A stretch of DNA of 64,000 nt, taken from Dendrocalamus latiflorus. Taxonomy: Eukaryota; Streptophyta; Magnoliopsida; Poales; Poaceae. Numbering within the stretch: the stretch's first letter is position 1; the number at the start of each line of letters is the position of its first letter. The stretch is from positions 3,334,214 to 3,398,213 of the forward strand of contig CM029666.1 of assembly GCA_017311315.1 (NCBI GenBank), in the 5' to 3' direction. The translations under genes and the position numbers were made by a program. Below, in pieces: positions 36,547-47,737 of the stretch. Below the pieces are notes generated by a model, which was given only the letters and a program-made list of their open reading frames with translations, had not been told where the DNA came from and made no database searches.

Positions 36547-37074
36547 TAAGCGGGTTGCGGGAAGGACCGCCGCCTCCGGTTCCAGTGGCCGGGATTCCAA
36601 TAGGCCGTTTCCCATCAATCCTCTCGCCGCCGCCGATGTGACGTGACGTGACAGCATGGGCAGCATTACATCAAGCTAGAGCTTATAAATACTTTGGATC
36701 AGCAGGTTCAACATGTGTAACTACTAGTAGTTGCTATGTGTTCCACCTGCTTCATGCACACATGCCTTCATTAATTTGTTTAAAAGAAAAAAAGGGTGTT
36801 CATCTTAGGGAATTTTTATAGTACATACTACTAGTAGTAAGAGAGTAGTAGTAGAAATTAAATCTAACTATTGATTTGTGAGGGTAAAATATACTTTTCT
36901 TTATAAGTCTGTTTTTTCATAAAGATATTATAGACTTTTCTTTCAAATCTATTATTAATCACACACGGTAAATTATACTATATGGTAAAACAATTGAAGA
37001 ATTTTCTTCCAGACCAAGCAACCTCTGCTTAATTACAAGACAAAAAAATGGCACTGCAGATTATTTACAGTCTG

Positions 37075-37257
37075 TTTGGTTTGGAGACGGGTGGGACAGG
37101 ATGAGGGACGCCCCCGTCCCACCGATTCCAAGGGATGACGCCGTCCCCTTTTTTCAGTGTTTTTGAACCATTTCATCACAGTGACTCGGATTCAAACACT
37201 ATGTTTTTAGGGATGAACTTGTCCCGTCCCCTATGATCCCAGGAACCAAACACACGC
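37075..37257. mobile_element. MITE with a 10-bp target duplication (Mutator-like size class)
   Basis: The exact 10-bp repeat TTACAGTCTG lies at 37065-37074 and 37258-37267. The ends contain TGTTTGGTT in inverted orientation. GGGACGG/CCGTCCC words occur inside both arms. No coding capacity. Confidence 0.75.
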
Positions 37258-40200
37258 TTACAGTCTGACGTAGAGTCGATCCTCCTCGGAATGAAAGAGC
37301 AATTTATCTCATACGGCAAGGGCTGGCTTATGGTGGACGGTGCCGACAGCGGTGGTGGCCAGATGGAGAACCCATTTGGCGTGGCGTCTGAATGGCAACG
37401 CCATGTCCTAGCTCATGGAGCTCTCATGTATAGAACGATGCTACGGAAAGCTTGACAGGGCAGAGACTTTTGTTCTGAATAGTTTGATTCTTTTTGGCGT
37501 TGAGATTTCATATTCCATTATCTGTCTGCGTAACATCACATTGCTCTCGTGTAAAAATCCAAACTCCGATCTTCATAACCAGAGATTAAACTCATCATTC
37601 TCTCAGTTCTCCACTCCAAGAGATCACATATTTCTGAGATCATGCAAGAATCTTATATGACTATTCAGATCAAAATATCGTATCGATACAACAAAAATTC
37701 ATTATACGACCAAGGCAGATTCACTATCTCATAATCTCACCCAATTGGGCATCGCAATTAGCATCTCCTCCCAAACACCAGCATGCTCTAATTTCACAAC
37801 CTTCCTAACAAGGTCGAACACCTTGGCCGTGTCATCGGCCACTGAAGAGGCCAATGTTAGGCATGGTGCCAACGCTCATCGCCGCTGTCAATGTTGACGA
37901 GTAAAAAAAACCCTAGTGGGCGTCCATGGCCGCGAGCATGTTGAACATCACGTACATCGGGGGTAGCTCGCGGGAGCACCAGCCAGAGTTGTGCCTGCTT
38001 GTGCAGCGCCACCATCTTGTCATCAGCGCCAATGTACCTCCTATCCACGAACATCCACAACGCTCATAGAAATTACTCAGCCACAACGCTTATAGAAATT
38101 ACTCTTACACCATATGTTCCTTTTACAATTTTATCCTTTTGGAGATTCTATTGTTAGTAGTGTGGGTTGTTATATAACTAAATTCTAACTAATCTAAACT
38201 ATTGTATCGTAAAGATTGGACAGCTTGTATTCATTTTAAGATACCGTAAAAGAGCTCTCATCTTAACCCCTCTCTGTCTCAAGTGTGAAGTAAATGATGT
38301 AGTACCGCACTTATATGGGGTTCACATCGGAAATTTTTAAGCTTTCATAAGGGACATAAAACAGAAAACAGCTAGGGCTAGGTATGCGTCCGTAGCCCAT
38401 CAGGCCCACTGTCCACAGCCCAATTTCCAACGGGCCTGATGTGCAGCTGCCACGGACGGCCCAAAGCTTTTAAGTGCATGCGTTGCCAAGCCGAAGTACT
38501 GTGCCCGGCCGTAGCAGAAAAAGAAAGAATGAACAAGAATACACTTGCAGCTACTGCCAGCGACCATGCTTGCAACTCATCGCACGCCCTTTTCTCCTTT
38601 CTTTTCCTCTCCACAATTTTATTTCAGTATCCTAAGAAGATTCCCATGCATATATCCAAAAAGGAAGAAGCAGCTAGCTAGTTACTGTTTACACGAAGTG
38701 CATGTGTATGTGCTTCTACTCAAAAGGCGATATATAGAACAGAGAAAGAATGCCACGCCCAAGATGGCCATCTAGATCTGGTAGACTGCTAGGCCAAGCA
38801 TGAGGGCGCAGCGCAAAGATGCACGCGCAAAGCCAGTACTCCATCTCATCTCTGTCTGCCTGCTCATACGCCTAGCCTGCAGTGGAATATAATCATGGCC
38901 GTCAGCTTGCACATCTTGACCCCGAATATATGTATGCACGTTCCATCATACAAGTGTCACACTAACACAAGCTCAATGATGCATGCACACACAGGGAGGC
39001 GTCGATGAGATGAACGCTCGCAGACGTACATCTCGTAAGGAGATCGATAGGCTAAGCAACCTGAACACTCTGAATGTTCTCTATCCAAGTGTCCAGCAGA
39101 CGTAGCTTCTCCTTTCTTCAAACACCTAGCTACACTTCATCAGACTTCAGCGTATTACTACTACTTTGGGCTCATCAGATACTCTCTTTCCTCCTGCTTT
39201 TGGAAGATCTGACAAGCTAGGATTACTAAACCAGGCCAGTCAAAGAAACTGTTAGTCGGCTCTGCCGGCTTTACGCATGCTTTGTGATGAATGTAATGTA
39301 CTACAGCATGCAGTGTTATACGACAACGGGGACAAAGTAAAGCGAGAGTGAGGTTCCTGCAGGCCCTTGTTAGTTTTGGTCACCTTTTCGATGGAATCAA
39401 CTGAACTGAAACAGCCGGTGCCTGAATTAAACTAATCACAAGGCACGCAGAAATGACAGAATCGATTAACGGAAGTCCTATACAATATTCGACTATTGTT
39501 TAAGAAAATTAGTAATTTTATATCGTTCAATTTGTGTCAAGGTTCTTCCTTCCACTCACCTCCATCTCTGTCTCTTTGTCCAGCGAAGATCCATTGAGGT
39601 ACCCTATTGTCTTGTTCTCCGACCATCGCCATCACTGTCATCTTCAATGGACGCGCTGAGTTAGGGTTGGAGTTTACCGGTGGCAACTGGGCTTAGAGGG
39701 ATGCCGGAGTGGTGACGGCATTGGCAGCGTGTCGAGACAGCGGTGATGCCACCGGGTGCAAGTGAGAAGGGTGCCGTGGCCGGCGGGGTTGATGGGGGTG
39801 AAGACAACAGATCCGGTGATGAGTGGTGGTAAGGGCGGTGGATCCGATGATGACGAGCCATCGGAGACTGGGAATAAGGGCAAACTGATGGTGGGGAAGT
39901 GGCGAGGGATGTCGGTGAGGAGGAGGGCGCTGGGCAGTGGCCGCGGGCAGGGGCGACGAGTGATTAGGAAGCGGGAAAGGTGTGTTGTAAACATTGCGGT
40001 ATAAGCATGTATTTATATTTAATTTCAGCATATTTGATAAAGACGCAAGCATGATATAAAAAGCATATAAATGACTTAATCAACATATAATCATGTGAAC
40101 TCTTCAAGTCATTGAAATATACACCCAACAAATATACCATGTAAGAGTCTATAATTAGCATATATACATGTAAACAATTTAAGACATTGCACACGAATGC

Positions 40201-42110
40201 TGATCTCAACAAAAAGCATAACATGTATGACCAAATTCAATATGTTATCAACAATTTGAATGTTATTAATTGCTCTCAGAAGGCTAGTTGCACAAGATCC
40301 ATTCATGGCCGTCTCCGCCATGACAAATGCAATCTTAATTATATATGTCCACTTATACATTCGATCTTGAGCTTAAATTAGATTTTGTTATAAAGAAACT
40401 ACTGGATCATTATTATAACTTGTTAAACATTAAATACGATTACAATAATTAATCTAAAATTCACTGGATAGGAACCGAATTGATTACACCAGCATAGCAA
40501 AACTTAATGATCAACTACAGCGACCGAATAGAGGATCACACAGCACAAGAGCAATGAACAGCAAGTAATACACAAAGATATCAATAATCAGGGTATGAAA
40601 ATTAGCAATTTAGCTAGAAGTTCAAGATCAAATCTATATACAAGATCATATATAATTTAGTTTATGTCATTTCATCACCGAGCAATCAGCCTACACAATC
40701 TTCTTTGCAATTTTCCAGCTAGTGATGACTCACACATATGTGAAATAGATCACGAAATTGCAAAGAACCAACAGCCAGTAAAATCACAACGGCGGTGATA
40801 CTCGAAATCACCGTGAAGAAATCGAACGAGGCAAGGCACGCATGTAGCGTTGTCCCAGAAAACCAAGCACCCCGCTGCACTGAGCAAGTAGATGATGGCA
40901 ATTAGAGATACAATGCCACACTTCCACCTCGAGTAGCCAAAGTAGAAAGCGAGGGTCAAGTGGACGCCGCACAAGACCGAGAGCTCTGGCCGAGAGCACC
41001 TGTGAACACCAAGAACAAGTCACAGAATCTCCTTCAAACACTTGGCACAAGACCGAGCCGAATCAACCTCTAGAGGTAAATCCCCAAACCTTTTCTCACG
41101 GCCAGATCCAAGGAAAAGGCATAAGGAAACCGTATGGGGAAGAACCCTAGAACGACGATTTGAGTTGCTAAGCCAACGCCAATAGGAAAGAACCCGGTCA
41201 GCAGCTCTCAAGACTCAAGATCGGATAACCGCCGAGGGAGATTGAAGATCAGAGGGGAAGAAGTGAACTCATTCGGCCCTCCAAAAGAGAAGAGGAAGGC
41301 ATCCTTTTAAAGGGAACTGAGGAGGAGACTAGTGGGCTGCAGCCGAATGGCCGGCGCCGAAGCGGTCGAGCCAAAGGCGCCTCCAGCACCGCCGCTATCC
41401 TGGGAGACCCAGACAATCGAGAGACCCAGACATTCAAGTGTCACCTCAGCCAACTATGCTCGCGAGGAGAAGGCTAGTGGCCTTATCCCCTCATTTGTCC
41501 CACCGATAGGTGGGACCCCTCCCTCTCTCTTTTTTTTGTTTACAAATTGAAAAATTCCTAAAATACCTTCAAGAATCCAACAAGGTGGGAGTCGGTGGTG
41601 AATCTAACAACGCCACTGTCTCCGGAGCCGAGGAGGGAGGCGTGCGGCCACGTGGGAGGTGGGGCAAAGGAGGAGGGGGTGGACGGTGCTGGTGGCCACG
41701 TGGAAGGCAGAAGCGGCAACAGGAGGTGGTCACCGGCAAGGAGGGGGTAGTGGCCCGCGGAGGGGTGGGGGTAGCGGTGGCAACTAGGAAGAAGAGACGG
41801 AAGAAGGGGTTAGATTAGTGTTAGATTTATATAGAATTTAAGGACTTTATTTGCATAATTGGCTCTCTATCTAATGGTGTAGAATCTAACTGATTTTTTA
41901 ACAAAGAAAATAGTCGGGTTTTCTACAGACCCATCAATTAATGTGTGTCCTATCGGAGGGGACAGTCGAAGAACACAGGAACAGTAACGCTGGACTGGAG
42001 AGGCGAGGGCGACCCCATGCGACGTGACCGCGCGCTACCCCAATATATTTACTCGTCCCTGTGCGCGCGCGCGCCCGTCACGATCGATCGACCCGCCATC
42101 CAATCCCAAA

Positions 42111-42113
<3 letters not shown>

Positions 42114-42147
<34 letters not shown>
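42114..42147. repeat. (GA)n microsatellite
   Basis: About 17 GA units, followed at 42186-42205 by a short CATG repeat. Confidence 0.95.
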
Positions 42148-42149
<2 letters not shown>

Positions 42150-43034
42150 AGGTAGCTAGCCTCGCCTAGCATCATACCAGCACACATGCATGCATGCATG
42201 CATGTACACTCGCATGTGCGATATGTAAGCCTAGGGCCTACCCAACGCTAGCAGCCCTACATGTGCAGCCCCATCTCATGGGTCACCACTGGCCGGCCGG
42301 GCCCGTCGATCGTGCATCCAAAGTTGCGATGCCACGGGCGATCGAGCCAGTGATCAGGATCGATCCCAACCGAAGCCAACGGCTGCGTTTGGTTCCAGCT
42401 TCTTCTCCCTCCCTCTCACACGCACACTCCCTGCTTTGCCATGCGTACTTTTGTATTTAGATGATCTTTTTCTGGCCTCCGTGTACTTGGGTGTACAGTA
42501 ACCTTTAGTTCTTGGACCACTTATCGTACACTCGAATTAATTTTAAAAAATATGTTAGCCCAATATGTATAATACAAACGAATACGGGAAAAAAAGAACC
42601 GGCAAAAAAGCTCAACAAAAAGCCAAAAGTTCAGAAAAAGACGAAATTTATGAGTAGTGAAAAATAAGCCAGAAACCAGAAACTCGAGCCGAACCGATCA
42701 GGGCCAATCTTGCGTTGTCCCATGGCATCAATATTGCCCCATTCTTCAACACCCTCTCCTCACCCATTGTGCTATGACCCTGTTCAAAAGCACTAGGGAT
42801 TTTAGTTTTTCGCTGTGACTTTTGGCTGATTACGAGAGAGATTGAGAGACCAAAGGACGCTCATGTTGAGAAATCATTCCGTTCCAAACGGCTCCTACAG
42901 TGACTCCTACAAACGGTTTATAGAAACCATCTGTTCAAAAGCCAGCTTCTAAAAACCAGAAACCAGAAGTTGTTTAGAACATGGTCTATAGTTAGCCTTT
43001 GCTACGACCCTATTGTTGACCACAAGCACATATA

Positions 43035-43310
43035 TGAAGTTCTTTTAAATAACCCTTTTTTTATTAATATGATAAAAAGAAATATCCTAAATTTTTTAAG
43101 GAATAATATCTTATCGCCAATTCAATTGGTGACAAAAGCTTGTCGCAATTGAATTGGTTGTATGGTTTCCTGTATCGCCAATTGAGGGATAGCTCCTATC
43201 GCCAATTTAACTGGGACAGCTCCTATTGCCAATTGACGACTATTATTCTTTCTTTTTTGTCAAATTAATAAAAAAAATGGATTATTTCAAAATGAATCCA
43301 CATATACATG
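43035..43310. mobile_element. Inverted-repeat element A with the word ATCGCCAATT
   Basis: AT-rich arms at about 43040-43085 and 43243-43300 are inverted copies (AATAACCC-T-run-ATTAAT against the reverse of ATTAAT-A-run-TGGATTATT). Between them, CGCCAATT or its complement AATTGGCG, with close variants, occurs at least six times in both orientations (43113-43230). No coding capacity. Confidence 0.6.
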
Positions 43311-43820
43311 GGCACATGGCCCTTTGTACTGGTCCTGCTCGCCTCCTCTGTTGCCCCGATCTCCCCTTGTTGATGCCCGTCATGTCTATCGATGCCTTAA
43401 CGTGTGCCATTGCCCTATACGTGGTTGACCTCGTGCCTCCATAGTTCTTGTGGGCTAGCGGATGAGTGAACTTGTAAAGGTTGACCATGCATAAATCGTA
43501 AACCAGGTTAAGGGGGTGAACACTTTTGAATTTTTGTAACAAAATAAAGTCATCTAGCTAGCTAGCTAGCTAGTTTGCACCAATGTTTTCAGTGAAAAGA
43601 CGGGTTTGTGAACTGAAAAAAAAGGGAAAGATTTTAAGGACAGAGGATTGCTGATTTGTAACTACCCACCAATTCACTTTTGACGGTGTTGCTTTAAGAT
43701 TTATGCACCTTGATTTTCATGAGAATATAAAATAGGTGTATAGATAAGAACATGCAAGTGGCTTGATTGTGGGAGCACGGGTGTTTATTTTCACTCACCT
43801 AAATTTGATCTCTAGGATAA

Positions 43821-44118
43821 CAGATTTTTTTTTATAAATAATCTATTTTTTATTCAAAATAACAGAAATATACCCACGCTAATTTTTTTTAAGAAAGACT
43901 CTAGTCGCCTCGCCCAATGGACAAGCGATAATAAAGCTGTTTGTAAGCCGTTGGGCGATAGGTTCCAGTCGCCCGACAGTTGGGCGACTAGAGCCTGTCG
44001 CCCTGTAGCTGGGCGACAACAACTTGAAGTCGCTCGGTATGCAGTGACTGCAAGCAAGTGTGGGTTAATCCATTTTTTGAATTTTGTAGATTATGACTGC
44101 GAGATAATCTGTTGGATT
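43821..44118. mobile_element. Inverted-repeat element B with the word GTCGCC/GGGCGAC
   Basis: Imperfect inverted arms at about 43821-43879 and 44056-44118 share ACAGATT, ATAATCTA and TTCAAAA blocks. The centre (43900-44045) is built from GTCGCC and GGGCGA words facing each other, for example CAGTCGCCCGACAGTTGGGC, making a row of small hairpins. Confidence 0.6.
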
Positions 44119-44452
44119 CGTAATAAGAGTTTATGATCGTTGTATGTTGTTGTAGTGCAAAAAAATTTGTGAAATTTTTTTAAGAATAATTGAACTTAGA
44201 ACGATCGGTAAGTACGAGGGTAAGTGATATTATGATGTTTCCGGGAATTCGTACACGGAGGAAAACTAGTCTGTTAATATTATTAGATGACTTGCTATGA
44301 GAATAATTGAATGGGAAAAGATGAGGAAATAAGCTTGTTTGAATTAAAATATACTTCATAATACAGTTAGAAGTAACATGCCGCATAGAGTTTGATTACA
44401 TTCATAACATAGAGCATCATGTGTGACTAACCAACCCAACAGCTCGTACGAC

Positions 44453-45350
44453 CTACTGCGTGGACCGGGGCCATTTTCCCTTCCTTGCGAGCTTGGTTTT
44501 GAACTCCTTAGCGGCCTCTTTTGCCTTGGTTGTCATTTCCCTCTTTTTCTCATGCTTCCTCTCGCGAACCTCGCGCTCCCTACACGTGCACACCTCGAGA
44601 TGAGTTTTTGTCTCCCGTTGTATACGCTCGGTTTACTCGTCCTTGCGGCAGTCCTCCCGGATCTCACAGGACCTTGTGATGTTCAACTCTTCGAAGTCGA
44701 AGGCCCATTGGTCCTCTAGGTGGATCTCAAAATCGATCCATTTGCGGTAGGCACATAGGGGTTCCAGGGATTGTGAATATATGGGAGAGATTGTTAGTGC
44801 GCACTTTAAAGGAGAAAAAGTAGGGAAAAATAGTGCACCTAGTCCTTACCGGTTGTCGATAGGTGGCAGTGTCTAGACGGCGGTACGGATAGTCACTAGA
44901 GCAGTTTGCACAACCCCAGTAACGCATACTAAGGCTGAGACGATGCTTAGACTTGAAGAACTTGCATAGGTCTCGGCACCAACAAGGGGGCGTCTCCCCC
45001 TCTGGTGGGTGTTGCGGCGAACACGCGATAGGAATGTTCGGGATGGGGTTGTTGCTAGGGATCACGTCATTGCGGGGAGCTGACTTTGTAGCACGCTGGG
45101 CTTGTTCTACCCGAGCCACAACAGCCCTTCCTTTCTCATTGCGGGCGGCAGCTGACCTTGCTGGGTCACGGGTCTCCTCCCATTGCTTCATCATCTTGTC
45201 CCATTGCTTCTTTTGCCTCTTGTCTATCCCGGTATAGTGAAGCAAGTGCCGGTGTAGTGTTGGTTTGCCTGTGTAGTTTTCTCTCATAAATCTCTTTGAC
45301 CTCCCTTTATAGGGCCTCTTGTGGCCTTTTCGCTGCATGAAGATGCCCAT
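44453..45350 (-). pseudogene. Decayed transposon-associated gene with a GRF-like zinc finger
   Basis: Exon 1 runs 45350 to about 44850. It starts with a Lys/Arg-rich N-terminus, has a Lys/Gln/Trp-rich helix, and ends with CWCRDLCKFFKSKHR and a YWGCANC block, which together resemble the C-x-C ... W-x-C-x2-C zinc finger widespread in grass transposon proteins. A good donor (GGTAAGG, 44850-44844) follows, but no clean AG acceptor is visible. The continuation (from about 44765) reads AYRKWIDFEIHLEDQWAFDF, then a charged coiled coil and the basic end RKGKWPRSTQ before TAG at 44455-44453. A TAA interrupts it at 44635-44633. This fits a decayed transposon accessory protein rather than a host gene. 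Confidence 0.6.
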
Positions 45351-45354
45351 GTGG

Positions 45355-45910
45355 TCGCGTTACTATGCAAAGCTAACAAGTGTGGTATTGTCGGCATGTG
45401 AAACTGCCCAGTCAAGTCTTTGGACTACGCAAAGCTGCACCCTTTGATATTATTGCTGCACAAAGCTAGCCCATGTGGTCCTATCGCTGCGCAAATGTGT
45501 CTCGTCTGGTCTTCTCACTATGCAAAGCTGGCCTGTGCAGTCATGTCGCAGCACAAAGCTGGCACGCGTAGTCTTGTCGCTGTGTGAAGGTGTCTCATCT
45601 GGTCTTGTCGCTGCGCAAAGCTGTCTTGTGCGGTCATGTCGCTGCGTAAAGCTAGCCCTTGTGGTCCTATCACTACGCAAAAGGTGTCTCGTCTAGTCTT
45701 TCCACTGCGCAAAGCTGGCCCGTCCTGTCATATCACTGCGAAAAGCTGGCCCATCCTGTCATGTCACTGCGCAAAGCTGGTCCGTGTGGTCATGTCGCTG
45801 TGCAAAGCTAGCGTATATAGTCTTGTCGCTGCGCAAAGATAGCCCGTCATGTCGTGTCGCTACACAAAGTTGGCCCGTGTTATCTTGTTGCTGCGCAAAG
45901 CTGCCTTATA
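45355..45910. repeat. 31-bp minisatellite, about 17 degenerate copies
   Basis: The unit, roughly CATGTCGCTGCGCAAAGC followed by TGGCCCGTGTGGT, repeats between the two divergent decayed genes. Copies differ mainly in the CC..GT part. Because 31 is not a multiple of three, the frames that cross it cycle through all three readings. Confidence 0.85.
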
Positions 45911-46009
45911 TCATAAAGCACGCCGCAACACCGCAATTATGCTATAAAATGAATGGCCGAGACATTGATGGTAAGAACAATTATCTTCTCCGTCGTAGAG
46001 TAAGACACC

Positions 46010-47373
46010 ATGACAAATGCCGAGGGGCCAATCGAATATGGGTCACCAAGGGGGGACCTTCCGCTCGAATGGAAGAAGAACTTCGGCATTATATACCGCT
46101 TGTTGCCAAACAGACGCGCTCAGTCGGTGTGGCCGAAATGCAGACACATGCAGGACGCGGTGGTGCAGGTGGCAGAAGGCCATACAGTTGGCAGATGACG
46201 TTTCTTTCGATGCTCATACTCCGGGATACAAGTAGGTACTCATCTATTTTGTAGTACTGCTAATAGAGTTTCAATGTTAATGTTCCTTTGTAGCAGATGG
46301 ATAAATGCGACTTCATGCAATGAATTGATCCTCCCCATGAACGGTACATTGCGAGGTATATGGATATGTTGTGGGAACGAATCGCTGACTTGGAGGCACG
46401 GATTGAAAGTCTCGAAGAGCAGAACGATGACCTCTATCAGCATGTGCAGCGCGAGAGGGGCAACAAGGAGGTCATTAACATAGGAAGTTCGTATGACCCA
46501 ACATGCTGCTGCGTGAACCCTAGTTGTATATGTGCTTACTACTACAACAACGGCCAGCCATGTCCGAGGCAGCCCCTCAACAACACTCAATATGGGTACC
46601 ACGAGTAGGGGTGGGAGAAAAAGCTCGAGGCTGGTGAGCTGGCTCGGCTCGTTGAAGGCTCAGCTCGGCTTGGCTTGGCTCGTGGCACAAACGAGCCGAG
46701 CTGAGCCAGGGTTTCAGCTTTGTCCATTAACGAGCTGAGGCGCCGAGCCGAGACGGCTCACAAGCTGCTCTCTAGGCTCGGTAGGCTCGGTCAGCCCAGC
46801 TCGACAGCGTCTTCGTCCCATCATGACGTGAACGGCCCAATACAGTAGTAGTAGTATGTATGCATGTCAATTTTCACACCTCTTTAGTCGCTGAGAGATA
46901 TTATTAAAGTACACGTTACTCTTTTCCCTGTTAATTTCACCTATGGAAAGGAACCATCAGATGCCATATTTGCTTATACTGGAACTAGAGTTTTCTTGAC
47001 AAGTTTTTCTTACTTTGTTATGAACCTACTACCTTAGATGCTCTTTCCTTTTTGATGTAATTTCAGTCATAAAATTACTACTGTATAGATTTCACTGTCA
47101 CTCTAAAGAATCATAAAAGTTATCATTCAGAAAAACAAATCTGAAACATAACGAGCCTAACGAGCCATAGGATTGATGCAATTTGCATATTCCACCTAAC
47201 GAGCCTAACGAACTGAGCTCGAGCTTTTCAACGAGCCGAGCCGAGATTCTCTTTTAGCTCGTTAGCTTAACGAGCCGAGCCTCTTCCCTAATGAGCCTTC
47301 ACGAGCCGAGCCGAGCCAAACCAGCTCGATATCCACCCCTAACCACGAGGCTCCTTCCACCTATAGGCAATGA
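46010..47373 (+). pseudogene. Decayed coiled-coil transposon-associated gene, split by a hAT element
   Basis: Exon 1 (46010 to about 46231) reads PLEWKKNFGIIYRLLPNRRA and VWPKCRHM, then meets TGA at 46196-46198 where relatives continue into RRFFRCS-like sequence (RFFRCS is still readable after the stop). A GTAGGT donor follows near 46231, and an acceptor TTTGTAG ends at 46293. Exon 2 reads MDKCDFMQ, a second TGA (46321-46323), then IDPPHERYIARYMDMLWERI and a clear coiled coil, a Cys-rich patch (CCCVNPSCIC) and a Tyr/Asn-rich end. At 46606 a hAT element supplies TAG. Past that element (from 47350) the frame resumes for seven codons and ends in TGA at 47371-47373. The wording matches a widespread family of rice transposon-linked hypothetical proteins as I remember them. 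It is clearly non-functional. Confidence 0.6.
46606..47341. mobile_element. hAT-type non-autonomous transposon, 736 bp
   Basis: The exact 8-bp duplication ACCACGAG flanks it at 46598-46605 and 47342-47349. The termini are a perfect 9-bp inverted repeat, TAGGGGTGG. Both ends are rich in GAGCCGAG/CTCGGCTC words, like the element at 5679-6691 but with a different terminal sequence. No transposase is visible. Confidence 0.88.
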
Positions 47374-47737
47374 TATGTACGGTTGTACCGTAATACTCTC
47401 GCCTGTTGTTCGAAATATTTTGCAATGCCATTAAGCATGTAATAGAATGGTTCGTACGTCGGTGCGGTTGGCATCAATTCAGTTCACTATTCTAGTGGTG
47501 CGGTCGTCAGTGCGATTGCCATCAATTTAGTGGTACATGCATCGACAAGGTAAAGATAAGTAAAACTAAGCTCACCACGGTATTGTAATCATCACTAAGT
47601 AAATAAGAAACGTAAGTAGTACATGAACAACAAGTGTACAAGTAGCACTAACATGGTGTGCCTCGTCTAACCTAAGTGCACATAAACGGTAAAGTGTGTG
47701 TCCACATCCGTGTGTATGTCGTGTGTGTGTGTGTGTA

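Larger units (their letters stand above)
36550..43030. other. Intergenic; no recognisable gene
   Basis: AT-rich with patches of higher GC. 39650-39970 is a G-rich block with accidental frames on both strands. 40680-41290 reads on the minus strand as a short hydrophobic frame (about 75 aa) behind an AG acceptor-like site and a leader-like stretch, perhaps a transposon or gene remnant. 41610-41815 is G-rich. About 42390-42705 is another plus-sense copy of the dispersed repeat. Confidence 0.45.

Noticed and set aside
40750..40974. 75-aa hydrophobic minus-strand frame with several Cys
   Set aside because: The leader-like sequence and acceptor are suggestive, but there is no family resemblance and no second exon.
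44423..44719. 98-aa hydrophobic plus-strand frame
   Set aside because: Antisense of the charged C-terminal exon of the decayed zinc-finger gene.
45355..45910. Regularly spaced repeat resembling a CRISPR array
   Set aside because: The whole 31-bp unit repeats with no unique spacers, and the genome is a plant. It is a minisatellite.
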